A DNA stretch of 64,000 nucleotides from Ekhidna lutea (GTDB lineage: Bacteria; Bacteroidota; Bacteroidia; Cytophagales; Cyclobacteriaceae), in the NCBI RefSeq assembly GCF_900188325.1, contig NZ_FZPD01000001.1, forward strand, positions 620,001 through 684,000, written 5' to 3'. Below the pieces are notes generated by a model. That model searched no databases and was not told where the DNA came from. It worked only from the letters and a program-made list of their open reading frames with translations. Both the position numbers and the translations under genes were made by a program. Within the stretch, counting starts at the first letter, position 1, and the number at the start of each line of letters is the position of its first letter. Shown one piece after another: positions 9,481 to 18,703 of this stretch.

Positions 9481-9897
9481 ATGTTGAACAAGAATCAAAA
9501 AGAAGTTGAAGAGTTGAGTAACTCGAGTAATATAATAGGGAAAGGCACGATCGTAAACGGCAGCATTGAAACGTTTGGGAATATTCGTGTGGAGGGCAAG
9601 GTAATTGGAGATATTAAAACCAAGTCAAAAGCCGCTTTTGGGCATTCGTCTCAAGTGGATGGAAGTGTTTTAGCACAGAATGCTGAGGTTGCTGGTCATA
9701 TCGCTGGAACAATTGAAGTTACCGAGCAGCTTGTACTGAAAGCAACTGCTACGATTGATGGAGATATTATTACCAATAAACTATTGGTTGAATCTGGTGC
9801 CACTTTCAATGGGAAATGTAAAATGGGCGTGAAAAGCAAGGAGATAAAAATTGGAAAGCCCGAAGAACAAGAGCAGCCACAGGCACTCAAAGCCTGA
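9481..9897 (+). CDS. Bactofilin (polymer-forming cytoskeletal protein)
   Basis: A 138-residue bactofilin. The core shows the repeating beta-helix pattern of short turns with conserved glycines (GKGTIVNGSIETFGNIRVEG, KVIGDIKTKSKAAFG, AEVAGHIAGTIEV, ATIDGDIITNKL). Bactofilins polymerise without nucleotide and scaffold wall enzymes at the membrane; a short disordered C-terminus follows residue 120. The upstream M23 peptidase is a likely partner. The downstream atpZ reading frame overlaps its end. Confidence 0.93.
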   Translation: MLNKNQKEVEELSNSSNIIGKGTIVNGSIETFGNIRVEGKVIGDIKTKSKAAFGHSSQVDGSVLAQNAEVAGHIAGTIEVTEQLVLKATATIDGDIITNKLLVESGATFNGKCKMGVKSKEIKIGKPEEQEQPQALKA

Positions 9898-10093
9898 TCC
9901 TGAAAATTCTCAGGAAAAGTCTTTTATGAGGTTCTATTCACTAGCCTTTGAGCTGGTGGTAATGAACCTCGTTTTAATTATAGCTGGATTTTATTTAGAT
10001 GAGTATTTAAATACGAGTCCTGTTTTTATACTGACCGGAGTTTTTCTTTCACTATCAGGCACAATCTGGCTACTACTAAGGTTTACGAAATGA
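9851..10093 (+). CDS. atpZ: AtpZ/AtpI-family small membrane protein
   Basis: An 80-residue protein with two predicted membrane helices (YSLAFELVVMNLVLIIAGFYLD and a second after TSPVF), preceded by a polar basic tail. The LAFEL...GFYLDEYL pattern and the place directly before the ATP synthase genes match AtpZ, which in other bacteria helps ATP synthase assembly or cation supply. Two starts are possible: a TTG at 9851 that overlaps bactofilin by 47 bp and gives the usual polar tail, or an ATG at 9926 giving 55 residues. I list the longer form but the start is uncertain. It overlaps the next gene by 4 bp (ATGA). Confidence 0.75.
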   Translation: MESPKNKSSHRHSKPDPENSQEKSFMRFYSLAFELVVMNLVLIIAGFYLDEYLNTSPVFILTGVFLSLSGTIWLLLRFTK

Positions 10094-10428
10094 AGAAGTG
10101 GATAACACTAGCTTTAATTACAATCGCTCTGCTTTCCTTTAGCTTTCTGAATGTGAAACTGCATCCTTCATGGAACTTAATGATTGCATTTTTTGCAATT
10201 CAAACCATCATTCTTTTTCGCGTCGATCAATGGGCACCAAAAGAATGGAAGCCACAAGCATCACTCGTGAAAATTATTATCCGACTTTTATCTTCAATGG
10301 TCTTTATTTTGGTTTTGGTTTATACTCAGGAAGACCTCTACAATCTCGTTATTCAATTTATAATCATCTATTTGATATATATGATCTTTGAAATAGTTGA
10401 GGCTTTGACTAACTTGCGCCGAAATTGA
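10090..10428 (+). CDS. Small membrane protein in the AtpI position
   Basis: A 112-residue protein with about four hydrophobic helices (residues 4-20, 28-44, 61-79, 85-103). It sits between atpZ and atpB, where many bacteria carry AtpI, and is translationally coupled to atpZ by a 4-bp overlap. There is no motif strong enough to assign it to AtpI by sequence alone. A role as an assembly factor for the membrane part of ATP synthase is inferred from position only. Confidence 0.75.
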   Translation: MKKWITLALITIALLSFSFLNVKLHPSWNLMIAFFAIQTIILFRVDQWAPKEWKPQASLVKIIIRLLSSMVFILVLVYTQEDLYNLVIQFIIIYLIYMIFEIVEALTNLRRN

Positions 10429-10446
10429 GGAACGAACAAATATCCG

Positions 10447-11496
10447 ATGAAAATAGGCTCCATGTTGAAGCGATCTAACTTTCTGACAATCAACAAGTTT
10501 TTAGCAATAATTTTGCTCGTGATGCCTGGTCTTGTATGGGCTGGAGGTGGTTCAGGAAAAGATGGCGAGGACGAACAATTTGATCCAAGCGAATTAATTA
10601 ATCACCACATTTCAGATTCCCACGTTTGGGAAATTACACATGGGATAGTAGTCCATCTTCCGGTAATTGTTTATTCCGAAGAAAAAGGGTTGGATATTTT
10701 TTCATCAGCAAATTTCTTTGGCGAGCATGAAGAAGTGAAACCATACAATGGATATGTGATGGATCATGATCACATTACCCTTGAAAGTGGAGGGCACGTT
10801 TTCGATATTTCCATTACTAAAAACGTATTGTTTCTATTCATTGATGCCCTTATTCTCATTCTGGTTTTTTCCGCTGTAGCCAGGGGATATAAAAAGAATG
10901 CGGGTAAAGCACCCAAAGGAATTCAATCGTTTTTTGAGCCTATCATTGTTTTTGTAAGAGATGATATTGCAAGAGATAACATCGGTCACAAGTACGAGCG
11001 CTTTATGCCGTTCTTGCTTACCGTTTTCTTTTTCATCTGGTTTGGAAACCTTCTTGGTTTGTTGCCGGGGGCAGCAAATATGACTGGAAATATTTCAGTT
11101 ACACTTACGCTTGCGGTAATCACGTTGATCATCACGCTTTTCTCAGGAAGAAAAACGTATTGGCTTCATATTGTGGATCCTTTAGGTAAGTCCATGCCAT
11201 GGGCAGGTAAATTATTGCTTTACATTATTTTATGGCCAGTAGAGATCATTGGTATTTTCACCAAGCCGTTCTCGCTTATGATTCGACTTTTTGCGAACAT
11301 CACAGCTGGTCACATTCTTATACTTAGTATTATCAGTTTGGCTTTCATTTTCGAAAGTCTTACAATAGGCGTTGTTGGGGCTCTTTTTGCCACAGTGATG
11401 AATATGCTTGAGCTTTTTGTAGCTGTGCTACAAGCTTACGTTTTTACGCTTCTTTCAGCACTGTACTTCGGTCAGGCAGTTCAGGAGCATCATTAA
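10447..11496 (+). CDS. atpB: ATP synthase F0 subunit a
   Basis: A 349-residue subunit a, longer than the E. coli protein because of an N-terminal hydrophobic signal-like segment and a periplasmic extension (residues 35-125) typical of Bacteroidota. Subunit a forms the two proton half-channels beside the c-ring. The essential arginine is in KPFSLMIRLFANITAGH, and the last helix contains LQAYVFTLLSALYFGQA. It leads the structural atp genes in the order a-c-b-delta-alpha-gamma. Confidence 0.97.
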   Translation: MKIGSMLKRSNFLTINKFLAIILLVMPGLVWAGGGSGKDGEDEQFDPSELINHHISDSHVWEITHGIVVHLPVIVYSEEKGLDIFSSANFFGEHEEVKPYNGYVMDHDHITLESGGHVFDISITKNVLFLFIDALILILVFSAVARGYKKNAGKAPKGIQSFFEPIIVFVRDDIARDNIGHKYERFMPFLLTVFFFIWFGNLLGLLPGAANMTGNISVTLTLAVITLIITLFSGRKTYWLHIVDPLGKSMPWAGKLLLYIILWPVEIIGIFTKPFSLMIRLFANITAGHILILSIISLAFIFESLTIGVVGALFATVMNMLELFVAVLQAYVFTLLSALYFGQAVQEHH

Positions 11497-11519
11497 AAAT
11501 TTTTGAACCATTTTTTTAA

Positions 11520-11741
<222 letters not shown>

Positions 11742-11753
11742 TTCCTAAAACAA

Positions 11754-11792
11754 GGTTGGCCATGACCACATTAGGTGGCATGGCCAGCTTTT
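11754..11792 (+). promoter_or_regulatory. Strong intercistronic hairpin between atpE and atpF
   Basis: A long stem is formed by TGGCCATG (11757-11764) plus CCAC (11766-11769) pairing with GTGG (11775-11778) and CATGGCCA (11779-11786), with a single bulged A and a 5-nt loop. Flanking bases 11754-11756 can extend it. GCTTTT follows, so it resembles an inefficient terminator or an mRNA-stabilising 3' end for the atpE message. Subunit c is needed in many more copies than the other subunits, which fits such an element. Confidence 0.75.
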
Positions 11793-11827
11793 ATTGAAAA
11801 GACATTTACTAAAAAAATAGATATACC

Positions 11828-12322
11828 GTGGCACTAGTTACCCCAGATATTGGATTGATCATTTGGCAATTGATTGTCTTCCTGATCGTACTATTTATCC
11901 TACGAGCATTCGTTTGGAGGCCGATATTGAGCGCACTTAAAACGCGTGAATTTCAAATTGAAGATTCTCTAAGAGCTGCTGAGCATGCGCAAGAAGAGAT
12001 GAAGCAAATCAAGGCTGATAATGAGTACCTCCTTCAGGAAGCACGAATAGAAAGAGATGCAATCTTAAAAGAAGCCCGAGATGAAGCAAGCCACATTATT
12101 GAGCGTGCCAAAGCTGAAACATCTGATATTACATCAAAGATGATTCAGGATGCAAGAGAGGCTATAGAGGTTGAAAAGAAGGCGGCTCTTAGTGAGGTAA
12201 AAGCATTGGTAGCTTCACTATCCCTGGAGATAGCTGAAAAGGTCCTTCGCGAAAAGCTTTCTGACGACAAGTCTCAAAAAGCATTAGTTGAGAAATTTAT
12301 CAAAGACGTAAAAGTTAATTAA
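11828..12322 (+). CDS. atpF: ATP synthase F0 subunit b
   Basis: A 164-residue subunit b with an N-terminal membrane helix (about residues 8-26, LIIWQLIVFLIVLFILRAFVW region) and a long charged helix that forms the peripheral stalk. It starts with GTG at 11828; no better ATG is available. The stop is 2 bp before the atpH start, so the two are probably coupled. Confidence 0.95.
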   Translation: MALVTPDIGLIIWQLIVFLIVLFILRAFVWRPILSALKTREFQIEDSLRAAEHAQEEMKQIKADNEYLLQEARIERDAILKEARDEASHIIERAKAETSDITSKMIQDAREAIEVEKKAALSEVKALVASLSLEIAEKVLREKLSDDKSQKALVEKFIKDVKVN

Positions 12323-12324
12323 GC

Positions 12325-12864
12325 ATGTCTGTAGGCAGAATAGCGGTTCGGTATGCCACTCCAATCCTTGAATTGGCTGAGGAAAAGAAGGTGCTTGATA
12401 ATGTTAAGACTGATATGGAATCTTTCATTTCAGTATGCGACGATAACAGAGACTTTTCGTTGATGCTGAAAAGCCCGATCATTCCTCACCAAAAAAAGGC
12501 GGATATTCTAAAAAAGGTGTTTACTGGCAAAGTAAATGACCTTACTCTTCAAGCTTTTGACATTATCACAAGAAAAAGTCGGGAAAACTTGCTTGAGGAT
12601 ATCGCTGAGGAATTCCTTCACTTATATAATGTGAAAAAAGGACTTGCTGAGGTATCAGTTACTACTAGCATTGAGCTAGATGCTGATATGAAAAAAGCAT
12701 TCGAAAAGCTAGCAAAAGATATTACAGGAAAAGATCCACTTTTATCAGAAAAGGTAGATCCGGAAATTGTCGGAGGATATATCCTGAGAATGGGAGACCT
12801 GCAGTTGGATGAAAGTGTGAGTGGACAATTGAAAGATTTAAAACTGAAGTTTTCAAAAAAATAA
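12325..12864 (+). CDS. atpH: ATP synthase F1 subunit delta
   Basis: A 179-residue delta (OSCP-like) subunit that joins the F1 head to the b stalk. The N-terminal helical domain begins IAVRYATPILELAEEKK; the C-terminal part has the family signature in DPEIVGGYILRMGDLQLDES (residues about 148-167). Standard length and place between atpF and atpA. Confidence 0.95.
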   Translation: MSVGRIAVRYATPILELAEEKKVLDNVKTDMESFISVCDDNRDFSLMLKSPIIPHQKKADILKKVFTGKVNDLTLQAFDIITRKSRENLLEDIAEEFLHLYNVKKGLAEVSVTTSIELDADMKKAFEKLAKDITGKDPLLSEKVDPEIVGGYILRMGDLQLDESVSGQLKDLKLKFSKK

Positions 12865-12898
12865 ATAACTCAAGCCAACAGGCTAAACAAATAAAATT

Positions 12899-14479
12899 AT
12901 GGCACAAGTAAGACCTGATGAGGTTTCAGCAATTTTAAGAGAGCAGCTATCCGGGCATAAAACCGAAGCTGAGCTTGAAGAAGTAGGTACCGTACTACAG
13001 GTAGGTGATGGTGTAGCCAGAATCTACGGATTGTCTAATGCTCAAGCTGGTGAGCTTTTAGAGTTTGAAAACGGATTGAATGCACTTGTATTGAACCTTG
13101 AAGAGGACAATGTAGGAGCTGTACTTCTTGGAGACTCTGCAAACGTAAACGAAGGTGACACAGTAAAGAGAACCGGCCGAATTGCTTCCATCAAAGTAGG
13201 TGATGGCATGTGTGGACGAGTTGTTGACACACTGGGTAATCCTATCGATGGTAAAGGGGCAATCGAAGGTGAAACATTTGAAATGCCTCTTGAAAGAAAA
13301 GCCCCGGGAGTAATCTTTAGGGAGCCAGTAAGTGAACCACTTCAGTCAGGTATTACAGCGATTGATTCAATGATCCCTGTTGGTAGAGGTCAAAGAGAGT
13401 TAGTAATTGGTGACCGTCAGACAGGTAAAACTGCTGTAGTTATTGATACAATTATCAATCAGAAAGAATTTTACGATAAAGGTGAGCCTGTTTTCTGTAT
13501 CTACGTTGCGATCGGACAGAAAGCATCAACGGTAGCTGGAATTGTAGCTCAACTTGAAAAGGCGGGAGCAATGGCTTATACGGTTATTGTAAATGCTTCC
13601 GCATCTGATCCAGCTCCAATGCAGTTTTATGCTCCGATGACGGGTGCTGCAATTGGTGAGTACTTCAGAGATACTGGACGTCCAGCATTGGTGGTTTATG
13701 ATGACCTTTCTAAGCAGGCAGTTTCTTACCGTGAGGTTTCTCTGCTTCTAAGAAGACCTCCGGGGCGTGAAGCGTATCCTGGAGATGTATTCTACCTTCA
13801 CTCAAGACTTTTGGAAAGAGCTGCTAAGATCATCGGTGACGATTCTATCGCCCAGCAAATGAATGACCTTCCTCCTTCTTTGAAAGGAAAAGTAAAAGGT
13901 GGTGGATCATTGACAGCACTTCCGATCATTGAAACGCAAGCAGGTGATGTGTCTGCCTATATTCCTACAAACGTAATCTCGATTACGGATGGTCAGATCT
14001 TCCTTGAGACTAACTTGTTTAACTCTGGTATTCGCCCTGCAATTAACGTTGGTATCTCGGTATCAAGGGTTGGTGGTAACGCACAGATCAAGTCCATGAA
14101 AAAGGTTGCTGGTACGTTGAAGTTGGATCAGGCACAGTTCCGTGAATTAGAGGCATTCGCTAAGTTCGGATCTGATCTTGATGCTGCAACACAGCGAACC
14201 ATTGACAGGGGTAGAAAGAACCAGGAAATATTGAAGCAACCACAGTTCTCTCCGGTACCGGTAGAAGAGCAGGTAGCAATCATTTACGCTTCCACGAAAG
14301 GCTTCCTTGATCCGGTTCCTGTGAATAAAGCGAAAGAATTCCAAACTGAATTTATTAACGCAATGAGAAGTACCGGTAAGGATGCGTTGGCAGACTTTAA
14401 AGCTGGTAAATTAAGCGATGAGGCTGTTGCTAAAACAGAAGAAATCGCGAAAGACATTGCTTCCAGATACAAAAAATAA
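12899..14479 (+). CDS. atpA: ATP synthase F1 subunit alpha
   Basis: A 526-residue alpha subunit. The P-loop GDRQTGKTA is near residues 170-178, and the family signature [14 protein letters not shown] is present near residue 379. Alpha subunits carry regulatory, non-catalytic nucleotide sites in the alpha3beta3 head. The catalytic beta subunit gene is not next to it; atpG follows directly, so atpD and atpC must be elsewhere in the genome. Confidence 0.98.
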   Translation: MAQVRPDEVSAILREQLSGHKTEAELEEVGTVLQVGDGVARIYGLSNAQAGELLEFENGLNALVLNLEEDNVGAVLLGDSANVNEGDTVKRTGRIASIKVGDGMCGRVVDTLGNPIDGKGAIEGETFEMPLERKAPGVIFREPVSEPLQSGITAIDSMIPVGRGQRELVIGDRQTGKTAVVIDTIINQKEFYDKGEPVFCIYVAIGQKASTVAGIVAQLEKAGAMAYTVIVNASASDPAPMQFYAPMTGAAIGEYFRDTGRPALVVYDDLSKQAVSYREVSLLLRRPPGREAYPGDVFYLHSRLLERAAKIIGDDSIAQQMNDLPPSLKGKVKGGGSLTALPIIETQAGDVSAYIPTNVISITDGQIFLETNLFNSGIRPAINVGISVSRVGGNAQIKSMKKVAGTLKLDQAQFRELEAFAKFGSDLDAATQRTIDRGRKNQEILKQPQFSPVPVEEQVAIIYASTKGFLDPVPVNKAKEFQTEFINAMRSTGKDALADFKAGKLSDEAVAKTEEIAKDIASRYKK

Positions 14480-14487
14480 GAAGATAG

Positions 14488-15378
14488 ATGGCCAATCTTA
14501 AAGAGGTAAAAGGTAGGATTCAGTCAGTTGTTTCAACACAGCAGATCACTAAGGCCATGAAAATGGTGGCGGCTGCTAAGTTGAGGAGAGCACAGGATCG
14601 TATCATTCAAATGAGGCCATATTCCCAGAAGCTTTCTGAGATTATTCAGAATGTTTCAGGTGGACAGACAGATGTAAGTGATAATCCATATTCAGAGGAG
14701 CGATCTATCGAGAGAGTACTTCTTGTAGTGGTTTCATCTGACAGAGGATTGTGTGGTGCCTTTAATAGTAGTGTCTTTAAAGGTACCAAGGCACTTATTG
14801 CTGAGAGGTATAGCCATGTTGAGGCTGCTGGGAATCTGGAAATTTTGCCGATAGGTAAAAAAGCATTTGAGCACTTTTCAAAGAGAAAGTACAATGTAAT
14901 TGATACTTATTCTCATCTAATTGAAAAGTTGAATTTTGCAGATGTCAAAGAAGCAGCTGAAATGGTGATGGCTGCATTCCTTGATGGCACATACGATCAG
15001 GTGGACATTATTTACAACGAGTTTAAAAATGTTGCAACTCAGATCGTAAAGAAAGAGCAATTCCTTCCGATTAAAGAAGTTGAACTTGATGATTCAGGTG
15101 CTGATTTTGGTGAGATAGATTACATCTATGAGCCATCTAAGGACTTCATTTTTGATGAATTAGTACCAAAGTCGCTTAAAATCCAGTTTTATAAAACTTT
15201 GCTTGAGTCCAATGCATCTGAGCATGGAGCACGAATGACGGCAATGGATAAAGCAACGGAGAATGCGGATGACCTACTGAAGGAGCTTCGGTTGACTTAC
15301 AACAGAACACGTCAGGCAGCCATTACAAAAGAGATTTTGGAGATCGTGGGTGGTGCAGAAGCATTAGCTCAGGGATAA
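14488..15378 (+). CDS. atpG: ATP synthase F1 subunit gamma
   Basis: A 296-residue gamma subunit, the central rotor shaft. The N-terminal helix (MANLKEVKGRIQSVVSTQQI) and the C-terminal signature (MTAMDKATENADDLLKEL) are conserved; SSDRGLCGAFNS is the usual Rossmann-like core motif. It is the last atp gene here. Its stop overlaps the start of the next gene by one base (TAATG). Confidence 0.98.
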   Translation: MANLKEVKGRIQSVVSTQQITKAMKMVAAAKLRRAQDRIIQMRPYSQKLSEIIQNVSGGQTDVSDNPYSEERSIERVLLVVVSSDRGLCGAFNSSVFKGTKALIAERYSHVEAAGNLEILPIGKKAFEHFSKRKYNVIDTYSHLIEKLNFADVKEAAEMVMAAFLDGTYDQVDIIYNEFKNVATQIVKKEQFLPIKEVELDDSGADFGEIDYIYEPSKDFIFDELVPKSLKIQFYKTLLESNASEHGARMTAMDKATENADDLLKELRLTYNRTRQAAITKEILEIVGGAEALAQG

Positions 15379-16166
15379 TGATCGGGCGAGCATATCGTAC
15401 CGCTCAAATTTTGTCCATAGATATTGTAATCGGAGTAGTCATACTGCTCCGATTTTTTTGTGTCCAATTCGGTGTAGCTCCCGGATGGGAAGCTTATGTG
15501 CTTCTGGGAGGAGTTGTCTGGCTTATCTATACAGCAGATCATCTTAGAGATGCAGAGAATAAGATCAGATCTTCCAGGGAGCGATATCTGTTTCATAAAG
15601 ATCATCGAAAATCTTTACTGGTAGTTGCTGGTATTGTTTTGTTGGTGCTTTCGTTGCTGATCTTTTTCATTCCTCTGGTGATTTTCCTAGGCGGATTGGC
15701 GCTGGCGATATTCTCATTTATCTATTTATTGATGCAACACAGGTTATCGCGATTTCTTTCGAAAGAGCTTTATGTTGCCTTGGTTTATTCAGCCGGCATT
15801 TTGATGGTACCTTTTCTACTCAGTGAGACTTACCAATGGGATATATTTCTATTATTGGTGCTACTAACCTTTGTGAACCTGAGTCTATTTAGCTGGTATG
15901 AAAAGGAGGACGATATAAGAGATAAGTTTCAATCGATTGCCACAGAACTTAATGGTAAGCAACTGGAAAAAATCATATTACTGTTGATCTCAATAAGTCT
16001 TGCAATTGCCATTCTTTCCATCAATGTTATCACAATTTATTTTATAGCAGGCTTTGTCATTTATGCATTGATGCTCATTTTTTCCGATTGGTTTCGACTC
16101 AAGCATCGCTACAGAGCAATAGGCGATGGCATATTTTTATTGCCAATTCTTTTCGAATGGCTGTAA
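15378..16166 (+). CDS. UbiA-like polytopic membrane protein
   Basis: A 262-residue protein with about seven to eight hydrophobic helices. Two acidic loops look like those of UbiA-type prenyltransferases: YTADHLRDAENK near residues 52-63 in place of the first NDxxDxxxD motif, and YEKEDDIRDKFQSIATELNG near residues 174-193, similar to the second UbiA motif. I see this as a divergent UbiA-superfamily member, not a proven prenyltransferase. It is coupled to atpG (TAATG) and overlaps the methyltransferase gene by 10 bp, so the two probably act together. A strong terminator hairpin is embedded in its codons 17-28. Confidence 0.6.
   Translation: MIGRAYRTAQILSIDIVIGVVILLRFFCVQFGVAPGWEAYVLLGGVVWLIYTADHLRDAENKIRSSRERYLFHKDHRKSLLVVAGIVLLVLSLLIFFIPLVIFLGGLALAIFSFIYLLMQHRLSRFLSKELYVALVYSAGILMVPFLLSETYQWDIFLLLVLLTFVNLSLFSWYEKEDDIRDKFQSIATELNGKQLEKIILLLISISLAIAILSINVITIYFIAGFVIYALMLIFSDWFRLKHRYRAIGDGIFLLPILFEWL
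15428..15459 (+). terminator. Rho-independent terminator of the atp operon, inside the next CDS
   Basis: A 12-bp stem (15428-15439 with 15443-15454, one G-U pair), a 3-nt loop and a run of seven T lie 50 bp after the atpG stop. It is fully inside the coding sequence of the UbiA-like gene, in the stretch that encodes its first membrane helix. It should end most atp transcripts unless ribosomes entering the next gene prevent folding. Confidence 0.85.
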
Positions 16167-16771
16167 ACGATTTTGACTTTATTGCACCTTTTTATGATCG
16201 CCTTTCGAAACTTGTTTTTGGAGAATCATTAATACAAGCACAAGCTTATCATCTGAAAGAAATAGGCGATAAAGATCATGTGCTTATCCTTGGTGGAGGG
16301 ACAGGTAAATTACTTGAGTATATTCCCAAAAGTGGTGAGTTGGATTTTGTGGAAAAGTCCGTCAGGATGCTGGATAGAGCTAAAAGGAGAAAATTCCACG
16401 GATCAATTAATTTCATTCAATCGGATTTTTTGGAGTTTGAATCGGATAAAAGATATGATGTGATCATTTGTCCATTTTTTCTCGACTGTTTTGATCAACA
16501 AAGCCTGAATACTGTTATTGCGAAAATCAAGAGGCTTCTTAGTACTAATGCGAAGTTGATTGTTGTGGATTTTGAAAAGAGAAAGGTTAATACGCTCTTA
16601 CTTGATTCAATGCTGATTTTCTTTAGATGGTGTGCCAATCTTGAAACCATCAAACTACTCGATTTAAGGTCTTTTTTGAAGAAAAATAATTTTCAGGAAA
16701 ATGAAATCAAGTTTTATCATAAAGGGGTTTTTAGTGCACTTTACTACCAGGTAGGCAAAAGGAAACGGTAG
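16157..16771 (+). CDS. Class I SAM-dependent methyltransferase
   Basis: A 204-residue methyltransferase. Motif I (VLILGGGTGKLLEY) binds S-adenosylmethionine, an acidic residue follows in LDFVEKS, and the post-motif region YDVIICPFFLDCF fits class I enzymes. I choose the ATG at 16157 (MAVNDFDFIAPFYD) because the family usually starts shortly before the FYDxLS motif; the in-frame ATG at 16088 would add 23 residues lying in the upstream gene. The substrate is unknown; pairing with a UbiA-like protein hints at a lipid or quinone-like substrate (inference). Its 3' end overlaps the convergent kinase gene by 41 bp. Confidence 0.8.
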   Translation: MAVNDFDFIAPFYDRLSKLVFGESLIQAQAYHLKEIGDKDHVLILGGGTGKLLEYIPKSGELDFVEKSVRMLDRAKRRKFHGSINFIQSDFLEFESDKRYDVIICPFFLDCFDQQSLNTVIAKIKRLLSTNAKLIVVDFEKRKVNTLLLDSMLIFFRWCANLETIKLLDLRSFLKKNNFQENEIKFYHKGVFSALYYQVGKRKR

Positions 16772-18668
16772 TTCCCTGTTTGGCGCTAATTTCCAATTTA
16801 CCCTGATTTTTTTCAATAAAGTCCTTGCACATAAGAAGTCCGATTCCTGAACCTTTTTCCTGCTCAGTGCCTGTGCGTGTAAACCCTTCTTCCTTATCTA
16901 GAATCTTCTGGATCATTTCATTGGTCATCCCGATTCCGGTATCGATGATGGAGACTCTTGTGAGATCAGCATCGTGTTCTGCTACAATCTTTATCTTTCC
17001 ATTTTTAGGAGTGAATTTGATCGAATTGTGAATTAGGTTCCTAACCACAAACTCCAGCATGTCTTTATCCGCATTCAAAATGGTTTCATCAACTCCAGCT
17101 TCAATTTCAATTTTAATTTTCTTCTGCTCAAGGAGAGGTGTAAACAACTTTAATGACTTATCAAGCGCCTTTCTAAGGTCTACATTGGTAGGATTGAAGG
17201 TCAAACTATCCTGCTGCAGCTGCGACCATAGGAGCAGGTTGTCCATCAACAATATCAGATTTTGAAGAGAAAATCGGGTCTTATCACTGAGTTCAGAAAT
17301 TTCATCTGGCGACAGCTTGTTGTAATGATTGATGAAAAGGTTGAGGTATGAATCGACCGTTGTTAGCGGGCTCTTCAGCTCATGTGAAATAATGGAGAAG
17401 AGCTTAGATTTGATCTGATTCAGCTCTCGTAAATCATTCTCTGACAGTTTAAGCTGATTGAGCGTTTCTTCCAATTCCTTCGTTCGTTCTTTTACCTGTC
17501 GTTCAAGCTCATCTTTTTGTTTTTCAGCCAGCTGCTTTTTCTCCATTTCCTTTTCACGTGCAATTTTTTCTTTCTCAATCTTTTCCAATGCCAGCATTTT
17601 TCTTGTTCGGTTAAGCCTGTCAGAAAGACCCAGTGAAAACAAAACCACCTGAGCAACCGCACCAATTTGGATGATATAGCGGGTCAAGAAATTATCCGGT
17701 AAATAGTGAAGCTCCCTGAAAATGAACAAAATACCTCCAATGTTGAATAGAGCAAAAGCAACCAAAAACCAAAGAGCTGGCTTATACCCTCTCAGGTAGA
17801 CGATCACACTAGCGATGGTAATGGCTGACATGGTGACTGCTCCAAGAAATCCAATTACATGATTGGTTTCCACGAGCCAGTCTTTTATTTCCAGCCAGCT
17901 TATTAGCCACATCGCTATGGGTGTTAAATAGAGTAGAAGCAGGATTGTAAAGAACGTATTCCACTTTGGAACGTACTGATCAGTATGGAGATATGTCTTG
18001 GTAAACAATATTCTGCTGATGTTAGTGAGCGGTATGATCAAGGCAAAGACGTATGCATTCCAATGGGGTCTTGACGGCCAAAAGTGCTCGAATGTAAACC
18101 CGTAATAAAAGGCCATGTAAAGCGCAAAACCTACAATGGAAAGCACGTACCACAGATAGCTTTGATCCTTTACAGCCATGTAGATCATGAGGTTGTAAAG
18201 TGCCATTACGATCAGAATGCCAAAAAACAAACCGTGTGCAATTAGTCTCTGACGTTCCTGAAACCTCCATTGGTCAGGAGTGAACTGACTCACTGAGGTT
18301 ACCTCCAATTCAAAAAGCGGATGATCTCCTTTGAGCTTTACCAATAAGGAATCACTTGTTGTATGAATGATGTTTTTGAAAGAGAAATAGCTTTTTTTCC
18401 CACCCGGAATCATTGTTCCTGTGTAATGAATGCCTTCATCTCCATAAGCTACCACATGGCTCCAGTTTGGTAATTCAACGTATCGATTTTCAGGATTTAG
18501 GTCAATTTTTGTCCAATACCATACTTCATTAGAAAACGCGCTGGAGTCTGCCGGTTGCTGCAAAAGGCTGTCAAGAAAAAGTTTTTGTGCCTCTAGGGTG
18601 AAAGCTCCAATAAATAGAAAAATGTACGTGCAGACTCGTCGCATCAGAATGAAATAATTGACCTGCAA
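16731..18668 (-). CDS. 7TMR-DISM sensor histidine kinase
   Basis: A 645-residue kinase. After a signal peptide comes an extracellular beta domain (about residues 30-125, 7TMR-DISM extracellular type), then seven membrane helices (about residues 140-345), a coiled coil (350-405), and the kinase core. The phosphorylated His is in FSIISHELKSPLTT; N-box VRNLIHNSIKF, G1 DTGIGM and G2 GSGIGL are intact. It is divergent from the LytTR response regulator 47 bp away, so they form a two-component pair that probably senses a small extracellular ligand. A later in-frame ATG (18644) is a possible start. It overlaps the methyltransferase gene tail to tail. Confidence 0.93.
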   Translation of the reverse strand: MQVNYFILMRRVCTYIFLFIGAFTLEAQKLFLDSLLQQPADSSAFSNEVWYWTKIDLNPENRYVELPNWSHVVAYGDEGIHYTGTMIPGGKKSYFSFKNIIHTTSDSLLVKLKGDHPLFELEVTSVSQFTPDQWRFQERQRLIAHGLFFGILIVMALYNLMIYMAVKDQSYLWYVLSIVGFALYMAFYYGFTFEHFWPSRPHWNAYVFALIIPLTNISRILFTKTYLHTDQYVPKWNTFFTILLLLYLTPIAMWLISWLEIKDWLVETNHVIGFLGAVTMSAITIASVIVYLRGYKPALWFLVAFALFNIGGILFIFRELHYLPDNFLTRYIIQIGAVAQVVLFSLGLSDRLNRTRKMLALEKIEKEKIAREKEMEKKQLAEKQKDELERQVKERTKELEETLNQLKLSENDLRELNQIKSKLFSIISHELKSPLTTVDSYLNLFINHYNKLSPDEISELSDKTRFSLQNLILLMDNLLLWSQLQQDSLTFNPTNVDLRKALDKSLKLFTPLLEQKKIKIEIEAGVDETILNADKDMLEFVVRNLIHNSIKFTPKNGKIKIVAEHDADLTRVSIIDTGIGMTNEMIQKILDKEEGFTRTGTEQEKGSGIGLLMCKDFIEKNQGKLEISAKQGTTVSFCLPGSKVH

Positions 18669-18703
18669 TATAATCGCGACAGGTTTAGTTGTGAATTTGC
18701 ATT

